A DNA stretch of 64,000 bases from Durusdinium trenchii (taxonomy: Eukaryota > Sar > Dinophyceae > Suessiales > Symbiodiniaceae): positions 1-64,000 of the forward strand of contig CAXAMN010008613.1 in assembly GCA_963970005.1 (NCBI GenBank). Reading direction: 5' to 3'. Shown one piece after another: positions 1 through 9,140 of this stretch. The notes beneath the pieces were generated by a model, which saw nothing but the letters and a program-made list of their open reading frames with translations, was not told where the DNA came from and did no database searches. The position numbers and the translations under genes are program-made. Numbering within the stretch: the stretch's first letter is position 1; every line of letters starts with the position of its first letter.

Positions 1-2987
1 GCTCGGGCGTTGCCTCCTGAGCTTTCTCCGTCTCGACAAAAGGCTTCTCTGGGATCTCGGGCTCTGGAAGATCCTTCGGAACTTCGGATTCGCGCTTCTC
101 CATCTCCAGTTCCTTTTCCTTTTCTACTGGCTCTGATGGCTTCTCGGTAGCTTCTGTGCTCCTCTCGGGTTCCTGTTCTGGAGGTTTCACGATCACTTCG
201 GTACTCTCCTCTGGTTCCATCGTGACAAGGACAACTCTCCGTGTCTCTTCCTTTGGTTCCGATGGATCCTTTTCCACATCCTGTTGCTCGACTTGAGCGA
301 TCACAGTGCCTGGCGCTGGTTCGGTCGGTTCTTCCATGACCGTGTCCGGACTCTGTTCTTTCTTCTTCTCTCCGCTCAACTCCGTGGTATCGACCCAAGC
401 ATCCGAAGGCATGCTCCACTCGACGAAACCTGGGCTGGACGGGGTCCGCACAGTCAATGCGCTCGCGCACCGAACTTAAACCTTCACGCTCTGCAACATG
501 CAAGACCGAATCTTGAACTGCTTCATGCATGGTCGAATAACGAACAACACGGTGCGAACTGGGTTCAACATCGGACGTGTAATGCAACGAATGCAATGAC
601 GATGACATGTCAATGTCAATGACTCCTGGGTGGACAATTGAAATCCAAGGCACGTTACACCAAAGAAAAATGTCAAGATGAGTTCTACTACTCCTAGTTC
701 TGTTTGGAACCTGGTCGTGACCTCCAAAATGTGAGAGGGACAAACATGGTGGCTTCGCCGGTTTATCTACCTCTCTGGAGGTTCGGGAACAACTCTTGCC
801 AGGTGAACATGAAAACGTCCAACCTTTACTGGCAAGAAGGGCAACACTCAGCAAACTAACCTGTCCATATCCGATCAGACCTGTGACTCTGAGCTTCTGC
901 GGCCTCTGCAGTTGGCTGCCAGCGCAAATGCTGCGCGACACTGGTGACGGTGACAGGCTTGAGCTAGCAGGTGCTGCGGGCGACGGCGCGGCGGCTCTCG
1001 ACGAAGCAGCAACAGGCGAAGCAGCATCAGGCGACGACGCGGCGGCTCCATCGCAATCTACAAAGCTAACATGCCTACTTTTGAGAGCATGCGTGCTGAA
1101 CTCTGCTTCGACACACCGATTTAAGATCATTTCCTGTCCATTGGCTGTGGTGCATCGTTCGTTGACGGCCCACTCCCTGCAAATCTGCAGGTATCCCTCA
1201 TCCACTAGACTTTGACTGATCAAGTGGATGCTTGCCCCACTGTCTACCAAAAAGTGTGGATCAGTGGCATCGGTGTCCGCGACACTGGACGTCGTCAGTC
1301 GGTTGCCATAGCTGTGAAGCTGGTTCAGTAGGACATCGGGTGGTACTGTCATGTCTAGCGCACAACCCATTCCGAGAATGTCTTCTTCATCCTCCTCTCC
1401 TACACTGGCACGTGCTCCTTTCGGTTTCCCGCCTTTCGGTGCTTTTCCGCCCTTGGGTTCCCCTTTGCCTCCTTTAGGCTTGCCACCTTTTGGGTTTCCC
1501 TTCTTCTTTGAGTCGTAAGGCGAATGTGAACGATCCTTTCCACCTTTTGGTTTGCCACCTTTCTCATTGCCTTTGCCCTTTCCTTTGTCCTTATCGGTAC
1601 GCTTTGGTGACTTTGACCAACAATCTTTCTCAACATGTCCTGGCTTCCCACATCGACGACATCGAATCTCCTTGCCTTTGCCTTCACCCTTTGGTGTGCG
1701 ATCTTTCCCTCCTTTGGGGCTTCCCTTGGGTGGTCGGTCATACACAACAGGATTTCCTTTGTGACTGTCTCTGGAAAAGTCGAGTGCTTTCGATTGCTGT
1801 TCATAGAACTCCAGTGACTCCATCAACTCTCGTAACGTCGAAGACTTCCCGTGGAACGCAAGGTGTCGGTGAATTTCTTGCGGTAAGCACCTCATCATGA
1901 CCATGATCTGGTCCACCTCCATCATTTGGAGATCTGCGAATGCTGCACACTGATCTCGCAAGCGTGCAAACTCCTGTGTAAGGAACAGACATGTGTCCAA
2001 CGGGTTCTTGATACTCCCTGCTGATGGACATCCAAGTTGCTTCAATCCATTCGCATCAAGTCTCATCACTGCTTCCCGCAGTGACAGTGCTTCCGCTCGA
2101 GTCGTAACTCCAAGCAAGTTGTTGATTCTCCTGAACAACTCGTATCCGCAAGTGAGTCCTCCCTGCTCTCTTTCCTGCAGGGCTGCGAGGTCCAATCCTC
2201 TCTTGTATCCTGACATTGCTTGTTTCATCCAGTGATACAGTTTACTACTCCTCACTGCGGCTTCCGGGGCAAGTTTCCCTTGCTCAATGGTAGTTGTTTG
2301 TTTCACTGCCTCTTGCAATTCCGCTGCGTAGCACTCATCCAAAAGACACAACCACGATCCAAATCGTTCTCGGAAGGATAACCAGGCGTTGATCTCATGT
2401 CTTCTTCCTGAATCTTTGATCTCAAGCTGTGGACAGTTCGGTATGTAACTCTCCATCTTTCCTCCACTGCTTCCAGAATATTTTGAGTCAGATTTCTTGG
2501 GTGCTGAGGTGAACAGTGATCCTGCTCTCGGTGTACTGGACGTAGCAGCTTCCTCTGCAGCTTTCCTCTCCTCTTCTGCCTTTCTCTCACGCTCATCCGC
2601 TTCGCGTTGAGCTTGGTCTTTCAATACATCAGTCTGCATCTGAACCAGACCTGAAACTAGCTTGGTCAGTTCTGAAATTTGTGCTCCTTGTCCAGCGATC
2701 AAGTTCTGCTGTTGAACTATATTCTGATGCTGGTTTCTCAATACTTCGATCAACGCTTCCTGTGTCAATCCCTGTCCTCCGGTAGGACTCGCAGGCATCT
2801 GAGGTGAGTTGAAATTATCTTGAAACGTTCTCCCCGTTGGGGTAGGGCTGTTCGGTACCGGTATCTCTGCAGCAGTACTCTCTGCTGGATCTGGTGGTGG
2901 AGATCTCTCTCGACCTGTGTACTCTTCCATACTCACTGGTCGCCTCCTCGTTGGCGATGCTGTCCGTCGCTCGGTAGGACTGGACAT
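1..2987 (-). CDS. LTR-retrotransposon Gag-protease polyprotein, N-terminal part, runs off the window
   Basis: One frame stays open for 995 codons from the ATG at 2987 to the window edge, without a stop. Residues 1-85 are Ser/Pro-rich, about 85-160 form a Gln/Glu-rich probable coiled coil, and 160-420 are a Gag-like helical region. A CCHC zinc knuckle (CRRCGKPGHVEKDC) starts near residue 443. A Lys/Gly-rich tract with repeated PKGGK follows, then a retropepsin active site (DSGAS) near residue 582. This order is usual for Copia-type elements, in which integrase and reverse transcriptase would follow off-window. In the last 450 bases a neighbouring frame, acidic and rich in Glu/Pro/Lys, looks more protein-like than the open frame, so a frameshift near 400-470 is likely. 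Assignment to Copia rather than another LTR class is inference. Confidence 0.8.
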   Translation of the reverse strand, partial: MSSPTERRTASPTRRRPVSMEEYTGRERSPPPDPAESTAAEIPVPNSPTPTGRTFQDNFNSPQMPASPTGGQGLTQEALIEVLRNQHQNIVQQQNLIAGQGAQISELTKLVSGLVQMQTDVLKDQAQREADERERKAEEERKAAEEAATSSTPRAGSLFTSAPKKSDSKYSGSSGGKMESYIPNCPQLEIKDSGRRHEINAWLSFRERFGSWLCLLDECYAAELQEAVKQTTTIEQGKLAPEAAVRSSKLYHWMKQAMSGYKRGLDLAALQEREQGGLTCGYELFRRINNLLGVTTRAEALSLREAVMRLDANGLKQLGCPSAGSIKNPLDTCLFLTQEFARLRDQCAAFADLQMMEVDQIMVMMRCLPQEIHRHLAFHGKSSTLRELMESLEFYEQQSKALDFSRDSHKGNPVVYDRPPKGSPKGGKDRTPKGEGKGKEIRCRRCGKPGHVEKDCWSKSPKRTDKDKGKGKGNEKGGKPKGGKDRSHSPYDSKKKGNPKGGKPKGGKGEPKGGKAPKGGKPKGARASVGEEDEEDILGMGCALDMTVPPDVLLNQLHSYGNRLTTSSVADTDATDPHFLVDSGASIHLISQSLVDEGYLQICREWAVNERCTTANGQEMILNRCVEAEFSTHALKSRHVSFVDCDGAAASSPDAASPVAASSRAAAPSPAAPASSSLSPSPVSRSICAGSQLQRPQKLRVTGLIGYGQVSLLSVALLASKGWTFSCSPGKSCSRTSREVDKPAKPPCLSLSHFGGHDQVPNRTRSSRTHLDIFLWCNVPWISIVHPGVIDIDMSSSLHSLHYTSDVEPSSHRVVRYSTMHEAVQDSVLHVAEREGLSSVRERIDCADPVQPRFRRVEHAFGCLGRYHGVERREEERTESGHGHGRTDRTSARHCDRSSRATGCGKGSIGTKGRDTESCPCHDGTRGEYRSDRETSRTGTREEHRSYREAIRASRKGKGTGDGEARIRSSEGSSRARDPREAFCRDGESSGGNAR

Positions 2988-3005
2988 TCTTCCTGGGAGC
3001 TCCAC

Positions 3006-3017
3006 GCTCCGCTACCA
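3006..3017 (-). other. Possible tRNA primer-binding site
   Basis: On the minus strand the bases read TGGTAGCGGAGC, 19 bases before the Gag ATG. They begin with TGG, the complement of the tRNA CCA end, and resemble the initiator-Met site of Copia elements (TGGTATCAGAGC). The sequence just upstream does not end in the CA expected of an LTR, and the second LTR is outside the window. Confidence 0.3.
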
Positions 3018-3219
3018 CGAAAAACTCCGGGTAGCAACCTTACACGGTAGACTACCTACCTCCCCTGGATCTTTAGCTCACAACAGGCTCTCTCACACTC
3101 GTCCGGTACGGTACGAAACCTTTCTCTCAAACCTCCGAATACTTCGGAAAACTTCAAACGCTGCACTAGCTGCTCTCAGACACTCGCACCCTTTTCTCAC
3201 ACTAGCCAAACGAATTGGC

Positions 3220-3242
3220 CTTGAGCCAAAACATATCCCGTA
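3220..3242 (-). other. Relic dinoflagellate spliced leader upstream of Gag
   Basis: The minus strand reads GATATGTTTTGGCTCAAG, whose last 12 bases equal the 3' end of the dinoflagellate spliced leader. It lies 233 bases before the Gag start. This fits a trans-spliced, reverse-transcribed message; a chance match of 12 bases cannot be fully excluded. Confidence 0.5.
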
Positions 3243-3743
3243 GCACTAAACTATACAAAGAATACACGAAAACATATTAAAAGTCTCTTAAAGCATCTCC
3301 ACACACAAAGAACTCTTTCAAAACTTCCGACTACGCTACAAGTCGCTTTCAAACAATTGATGTTGTACTACCGCCAGGTTCCAAATCTTTCACAAACAAA
3401 CTTAAACGAAATTTATGCATCGCAAACTGCAAGCATCGAGCGAGGTGGACATCCCGACATGGAATTTCTTCAAAGGAGAAGCACCCTTGTCCGTCCGGTA
3501 CTACGTACTTGTCCTCCTCAACTTCATCTGCTTCTTCTTCTTCCTCCCTTTGTGCACTGTAGTGTTCGGCCGGAGTGTTTGCACTTGGGAAATGGTTTTA
3601 GTGAAGCTCAGCTGAGGTTGTGGTTGGACGGGGGACAGAACGGCTTGGCGCACGTTGGGCCATACTTGCACTTCGATTCGAAGGGTGCTCTTTTAGGTAG
3701 ACTGGAAGGAGACTATTTGGCCCAGATTGCCGTCTAGAAGGCC
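3243..3743. other. No recognisable feature
   Basis: AC-rich leader-like sequence followed by short open frames in several phases. I recognise no gene, repeat or RNA here. It may hold the rest of the LTR of the element at 1-2987. Confidence 0.4.
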
Positions 3744-4721
3744 TTGTACATGGGCACACGCAAGACTGGGTGTGTCCGGGAGGTCTGCACCTTCCGGGCT
3801 GCACTCACTTTCATACGTGCCTACAACTATGTAAGGGCTGTTGGTCTCACTCTCGCTATTGTGTTTGTACTCCTTTCCTTCCTCCGACGCGGCCCAGGTC
3901 GGTTGTCATACGCTCTATTGGCCTGTGTACCAGCTGGACGGGAAAGTGGACATGTAAGTGATGGATGGGGAGATCTGGCTTACCGAGACTCTGATTACGG
4001 CCAAAGGACACAACCACCATTTGCATTAGCGCCAGTGTTTTGCCTGTCGCTTCTGTGTCCTGCACGCCGCTTTCCTCCTTTGCTCTCTGCAAGGGCTCAG
4101 CGTCCAACTACGGCACATTGGGGTCCTGTTGCGAGTCACCCTCTTCCTTCGGGTTGCTGAGCTCAACTTCCGCGGTATTGAATTTCGGAGTCTACCAAGA
4201 GAAGTGATGACAAGCATCATTCACGACTTCAACAATTTAGGAGGGGTTGGCTGGGCGGCAAGCATCACTCTTTGCGTTCCTCAGACCAGCCGCGGGTGCT
4301 GAGACAAGAAGACAAGCTGGAGCTGGCGCTGTATGCTGACCCGGCCCACTGGCTGTATGGCCTTCTGTTCTTCTGCGCTAAAGCCTGTGAAGCCAAAATT
4401 GATGAAGCCAACGGGACCGTTGCATTATACGCTCTTCCCAGCGAATGGCTCCTGGCGCGCGTCAGTGTCCATACACGCCACATCGGTGTCCTTCTAAGGG
4501 TAACACTGAAACAGAAGACTGGCAGAATTAAGCTTCAGGGGAGTTGCGTTCCCAGACCTGCTCCGAGAGGTAATTAAGCGCACCATAGAAGACTTCGACG
4601 CCATCTGTGGTGCCATGGCTGCCCAATTGGCTGCCCTCTTTGAGTTTCTCCGGCCGGGTGAGGAAGACACATAAGGCAGACCGAGATGAGCCAGCCCCAT
4701 ACTGAACCGGCTTACTGGCTG
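3744..4721. pseudogene. Debris of an older relative of the giant element (P569-like domain)
   Basis: Three fragments resemble the large protein at 9805-11514. On the minus strand (about 3860-4050) the pattern LALMQMVVVSF then HVHFPVQLV matches LTFMQTVIMSF and VYLPVQILP. On the plus strand (about 4080-4260) RHIGVLLRVTLFLRV matches the stretch after INRLVRTFLWRRV. On the plus strand (about 4310-4480) LALYADPAHWLYGLLFF matches LALYASPRFWQYGLLAF. Strand switches inside one domain mean it is scrambled. Its last bases, up to 4721, form the left flank of the main element's insertion site. Confidence 0.6.
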
Positions 4722-4736
4722 TGTGGCCTTCTGTCC
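4722..4736. repeat. Target-site duplication of the giant element, 3' side
   Basis: TGTGGCCTTCTGTCC is repeated at 34125-34139. Two further T bases also match but cannot be told from the A tail. Removing the element and one copy gives a sequence that aligns across the junction with the related stretch at 4341-4385. Confidence 0.85.
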
Positions 4737-4743
4737 TTTTTTT
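4737..4743 (-). other. A tail at the 3' end of the giant element
   Basis: Seven A bases on the minus strand follow the conserved terminus GTCCGTACTCGTGG and precede the target duplication. The same terminus followed by 7-8 A is seen at 35570-35577, 37120-37126 and 42659-42666. Confidence 0.85.
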
Positions 4744-4763
4744 CCACGAGTACGGACGCCGTG

Positions 4764-4778
4764 TGGGCATGGTGCCCA
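4764..4778 (-). other. Terminal hairpin of the 3' UTR
   Basis: TGGGCATGGTGCCCA is a 6 bp stem with a 3-base loop, 20 bases before the A tail. It is unchanged in every 3'-end copy in the window although the neighbouring sequence has diverged. LINE reverse transcriptases of several families recognise such a 3' stem-loop; that this one is recognised is inference. Confidence 0.6.
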
Positions 4779-4809
4779 GGTTATCATTGAAGGAAGGGAA
4801 TTACAGTCA

Positions 4810-4890
4810 GATGGTGGAGAAAAGGACAAAGACAACCCAACAACAAAAAACAACCGCCAACCACAGCCCAAAGGCCGAGTCTCCACCATC
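4810..4890 (-). other. Long-loop hairpin of the 3' UTR
   Basis: GATGGTGGAGA (4810-4820) pairs perfectly with TCTCCACCATC (4880-4890) across a loop of about 60 bases that is rich in A on the plus strand. Both arms survive in the copies near 35640, 42530 and 47900 while the loop differs in sequence and length. Confidence 0.55.
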
Positions 4891-6344
4891 CTGTAGTCTT
4901 TCCTCTGTGCTAAGGTGAAACAGGTGAAACGAAGACTACTGACTATCGATGGGCCTGAATTCTCGAACGATAGCATGGCAGCGAGGGTTTGCGCTCTAGC
5001 AAAGTCTCCAAGAAGTCTTCAAATGGACTTCACATTTCAATTACCAGTGACAAAAACATGGTCACGATGCAGGTCCCGAGCATTGATATGCTCTAACGCC
5101 GGTTATATCCATATCAAAGTGGATCAGTGGTTGCTATGCAGATCATGCCGTGGAAAATACCTTTCTTGTAGCACAACCCATTCAACTGGTTGCACTTACA
5201 AGTCAAGAGGCATAGTAGTTGGTAGTGTTCAGACAGTGGCGGCCATAGCAAACGACGAAAGCCTGCAGGTAAGGGTGCGAAAGGCACACCCCCCCCGAAG
5301 GGAGGTCATCTCGGCACCCTTCGGCACACAGAGGTGCCAAAACGGGGTGTCCCCTAACTTCGTGAAATGCTGCGTCATTGCAAAAATTGTTCTGTTGCGT
5401 GCAAGGCCCGTGTGAAACAGGTGAGACATTGGACCTATCCTAGCATGGTATCTGTACCTCTTTGTACAAACTTGGAAATGTCGGACATCAACAGAGGGAA
5501 CTAAGGTTCCCCCTGGGCATCCTCCATTGCCACTCTCTACCACCCGCCTGTTGGGAACGAGGAGCTAAGGCTCTCATTCCTATTGGCTCACTGTATTGCG
5601 AATGGCGAAAAGAGGTTGGCGATCCTACTTAGTGTTTGCACATTTCACTTGCCGTAGCTTACTGGCGGTGCGCTTATCCACCATGCCCGCTGCGAAAGCA
5701 TTGCTGGTCTTTGGTGCAGGTTCTGGAAAGTCTTCTCTCCATAGATCACTGGCATCGGCCGGCAAAACTCGGTGCCATTCGGACTAGTCGAGTTACTCAC
5801 ATTTGTCAAGGGCATATGTCCTTCGCCATGTTTTGCTTTGTCTTTGTTTGGATATCGCTCGAAATTGCGTACTACCTGCAAAAGCGCATGGCGCCATGTA
5901 AAGCAGGAGTGGAAACCTCCTGTAGAGAGGTACACTTGAGGAAGGCTTCTTGTGCCGTGATCCTCAGTTTGGGACGGATCAACTGTTTGAGCTGTTGGCG
6001 GCTCGCACAGGCGGTGGAGCCTATCCTGTTGAAGTCTGTCGGCAAGGCAAGTGCGACAATGCCCGCCTTCAGAAAGCAGCAGTCCGGCAAGCATCGGTTT
6101 GGGTGCGCTGCATCCGGCTCTGGCCGAGCCGATTGCTAGGGCATTGAGCTGTGCCCTCCCTTGTCACGGAGCGACACTATTCGGATGCTTTAGTGCCAAA
6201 ATGCTTGCAACCGAAGCTAACTCTACTCGTGGTATTTGGCCTACTGTGGCTTCTGGCCTTCTCTGGACTCGAGCTAAGGCGCGCGCCCAGACTCTTGATG
6301 AGTGACAGTGAGACCGCGATAGCTGTGGTCAGAGAGGCTTGTCT

Positions 6345-7592
6345 TCATCCAAGACCAGGGGTGTATCCCATGTCCGGGATCATATGCAGCCAGGGTGGCC
6401 ACCTCATATCTGGACAAATGGCAAAAGCATTCTCTTCTGCATAGACTCCTCGCCATTTGTGCCTTCCTGGCATCTTGGCGAGCCTCTTAAAGGCAGTGCA
6501 ATCCAAGAAAGCCCTACTTCCAATGTATTTTAGTGAGGGCGGGATGGCAAGCTCAACAAGGGCTGCACAGTTCATGAAGGCTTTAACTCGAATTGTATGG
6601 AGAGTAGGTGGAAGGAGAACTTCTCTGAGGCTAGTGCAGTGCACAAAGGTGAATTCTGGAATTTCTTCAACGTTGGAGTTGCAGAGGTCAACACTCTTAA
6701 GCAGTCGGCAACTATCACACGCATGCGCTCCAATAGCTGTAAAATACTTCGTGAGAGCAAGTGTGGTGATTCCCGTAGAGCTAAGACAGCCTGGTGCCAG
6801 CTCACTGGTCCCGGCCTGCAGTGTTGACCCTCGGGGGGATGGAAGCTCACTCAAGGTAAACTCAGCAAGGTTGATGCACCCTTGAAAGAGATAATGCCCG
6901 AGCTTGGCTTCGTTGCTGAACCTATTTGCAACCCCTTCCGATGCATACACCCATTGTAAGGAGCAGCATTCCGCAAAGGCTTTGTATCCAAATTCCCGGC
7001 AACCAGGAGCCGAGACACTGTTTAGTAGTTTGCAGTCGCGAAAGGCGTTATCGGAAATGCCTACAACAGTGGCCGGCAATTTGACAATGCGGAGCTGCCG
7101 ACAATTTTGCCACGCCTCTGCTCCAATGAGCCTGATACCTGACTCAACACTGACGTGTCGCAGACGCGGAACCCCTGCAAAGGCCCCTTCCGGGACGATT
7201 TCCTCTGGGTTCATGGGGACATGAACAGCAAGCGGAACATGATGGATAGGGCATCCTTCAAGCTGTTCCTGCGATGGCAGGATTACACTGCTATCCCTGA
7301 AGGCAATGGTGTATGCCGTGCCTTGCTGTAGCCTGTCCCAGATTGGGTCCTCTAGGTATGTCTGCGTGGCTGTTTGCAGAAAGTCGATGGAGCGCCCAAA
7401 CACTTTAAGGTCAGTAACTGAGGCCAGATAGTCCATAACCTGGTCCTCTAGGTCCTCAAATCGATCAAACTTTGCCACACTGAGAGAGACCTTGATAGTC
7501 ACCCCCGAGAGCGTTGTCAGTACCAAGGAGTAGTCCATGACCGGCTCCATTTCAGGGGGAGTGCTAAGCCTGGATGAGTCGTCGAGCTCCAT
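6345..7592 (-). CDS. BspA-type leucine-rich-repeat protein, copy 2
   Basis: 415 residues from a true ATG at 7592. Residues 20-105 resemble a beta-grasp (ubiquitin-like) fold with the pattern LTTLSGVTIKVSLSVAKF, common before repeats in dinoflagellate proteins. From about 130 the protein is a series of LRR_5 (BspA-like) units with cores such as IGSRAFLDCTAFKRL and ISDNAFRDCKLLNSV. No signal peptide or membrane segment is visible, so it is probably intracellular. It is a paralogue of the neighbour at 7741-8937 and the last gene before the 3' UTR. Its role in the element is unknown; a protein-binding role is the family expectation. Three broken copies lie at 40171-41406, 43323-43876 and 44608-46421. 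Confidence 0.85.
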   Translation of the reverse strand: MELDDSSRLSTPPEMEPVMDYSLVLTTLSGVTIKVSLSVAKFDRFEDLEDQVMDYLASVTDLKVFGRSIDFLQTATQTYLEDPIWDRLQQGTAYTIAFRDSSVILPSQEQLEGCPIHHVPLAVHVPMNPEEIVPEGAFAGVPRLRHVSVESGIRLIGAEAWQNCRQLRIVKLPATVVGISDNAFRDCKLLNSVSAPGCREFGYKAFAECCSLQWVYASEGVANRFSNEAKLGHYLFQGCINLAEFTLSELPSPRGSTLQAGTSELAPGCLSSTGITTLALTKYFTAIGAHACDSCRLLKSVDLCNSNVEEIPEFTFVHCTSLREVLLPPTLHTIRVKAFMNCAALVELAIPPSLKYIGSRAFLDCTAFKRLAKMPGRHKWRGVYAEENAFAICPDMRWPPWLHMIPDMGYTPGLG

Positions 7593-7740
7593 GTGTGGCA
7601 GACTACTTAAAAGCTTCTGACTCTGCTCATTGACTGTTCCTAGGGCCGGGGATGTTTCCTAAAGACAGATGCTAAGGCACCCACCTTGAACCTCACATGG
7701 ACTGGCCCGATGTTAGGAAAATTCGTTGTATAGCTCTTCG

Positions 7741-8937
7741 TCAAAGGCGTCCGAATCGGGTCCTTCCGCGGGGAGCAGCTCCACCCACAGGTTTTTCAAA
7801 TTTGTCACACATAAAGAAAGCATTGTGCTCTGCCTGCACACACTGTTCAATATCCCCCCAATCCAGGGGAGTAAATCGTTTCAGTTGCTCACACCCGCAG
7901 AAAGCACGGACGCCTATGTCACTGAGCTCTGTCGGGATGACCACTTCTTGGAGCACAACACAATTAAGGAAAACTTCTTTGCCAATTTGCGTGAGTCGCG
8001 GTGGAAGCCATATGCAATTTAAGGCTACACAGTGGGCAAAGGTGGAATGGAGTAGGGCTGTGATTTCTGTGCACATGAGGTTGACCTCCACAAGTCCTTT
8101 GCAGTTTTCACAGGCCCGCGGCCCGATATTGTGAAAGTCACCTGGCAAACAGAGCTGTTCAATGCCTGCTCCACAAAATGCACCTTCAGGCAGCGCTCGA
8201 GGTTTATTGGTGTGGTCCATGACAAAGGTGATGGATGTAAGTGTGAGGCAACTCTCAAATGCATATCTGCCTAGCTGTGCCCCTGGTGCAAGGACATTAC
8301 TGTCCTCCGTTTCGTGACTGACACCAACTCGACCTAGGGAGCAGCGCTCCGCAAACACTCTTCGGCTGTACTGGACACACCCCGGGGCGGCCACCTCTCT
8401 CAGCACGTAGCACCCCTGGAAGGTCCCTTCTTCAAGACTTATGACAGAGGGTGGGAGCCTGACAATTTGCAGTCGCTGACAACTCTGCCAGGCCGCAATT
8501 CCTACATGTTGAATGCCCATTGCCACTTCTACATGCCGGAGCACGGGCGCAGCATAGAAGGCTCTGTCAGCAATTTCTCCACGCGGGTTGGCCGGGACGC
8601 GTATAGCCTTGGGGTAGCTTTCCCTACCGTCATCCTGGAACTGCCAGATGGAGTGTCCATCTACCATGCAGGGGCGGACTACGATTTGTAGTTTCGGCCG
8701 TTGCAGGAGCACCGTGCGGAATGCGTCTGGCAGGGGTTGCTGCGTGTGAAGGTCGAGCAAATCCAACTCACAGCCGAAGACATCCAAATCAGAGACTGTT
8801 GGCAGATAGCAGAGAATGTCATCTTCCAGCTCTGCCACGTCCTCATACTGGGCGAGATTTGTTTGCATAGCATATTCCGTGCCTGCTATCGTCACCAAAT
8901 CAAGACTGACCTCATATCGGTCTTGGTCAGGCGGCAT
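7741..8937 (-). CDS. BspA-type leucine-rich-repeat protein, copy 1
   Basis: The frame is open from 8988, but the first ATG is at 8937, giving 398 residues. The N-terminal 85 residues match the beta-grasp-like domain of copy 2 (VSLDLVTIAGTEYAMQTNL). LRR_5 units follow, for example IGKEVFLNCVVLQEV and IGVRAFCGCEQLKRF. The bases just before the ATG contain GTTTGGCCCAAG, and the copy at 38727-38746 has TTGTTTGGCTCAAG, close to the end of the spliced leader. The gene may therefore have been captured as a processed host message. It is separated from copy 2 by about 150 bases with no recognisable signal. Confidence 0.82.
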   Translation of the reverse strand: MPPDQDRYEVSLDLVTIAGTEYAMQTNLAQYEDVAELEDDILCYLPTVSDLDVFGCELDLLDLHTQQPLPDAFRTVLLQRPKLQIVVRPCMVDGHSIWQFQDDGRESYPKAIRVPANPRGEIADRAFYAAPVLRHVEVAMGIQHVGIAAWQSCQRLQIVRLPPSVISLEEGTFQGCYVLREVAAPGCVQYSRRVFAERCSLGRVGVSHETEDSNVLAPGAQLGRYAFESCLTLTSITFVMDHTNKPRALPEGAFCGAGIEQLCLPGDFHNIGPRACENCKGLVEVNLMCTEITALLHSTFAHCVALNCIWLPPRLTQIGKEVFLNCVVLQEVVIPTELSDIGVRAFCGCEQLKRFTPLDWGDIEQCVQAEHNAFFMCDKFEKPVGGAAPRGRTRFGRL

Positions 8938-9140
8938 TGTCGCTGTAAGCGGCAGTCCGAGCGTTTTTGCTCGAGTTGCTTGGGCCAAACAATTGAGGTA
9001 ACGAGCATGCTGTCATTTCGAAAACAAATGAAACCACTTAGACAACAAGAAGTAGGGTGGCTAAGGCTACCCATCTCATGAAGGAGTTCAAGTTACTAGG
9101 AGGCAGTGAGTGTGTGCGGAGACTCCTACTGGAGACCGCC

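Larger units (their letters stand above)
4744..6344 (-). other. 3' untranslated region of the giant element
   Basis: About 1.6 kb between the stop of the last LRR gene and the A tail, open only in short scattered frames. The last 0.7 kb is the part most often copied in the window. It contains GC-rich runs, a GTGCAAC/GTTGCAC-type inverted repeat (degraded in this copy near 5190), a stretch with CCCCCCCCGAAGGGAGG near 5290 and two hairpins close to the end. Nothing in it looks like a protein. Confidence 0.75.

Noticed and set aside
6345-8937. LRR genes as bacterial BspA adhesin-type factors
   Set aside because: The repeat type is shared, but there is no signal peptide or surface anchor and similar proteins are common in protists.
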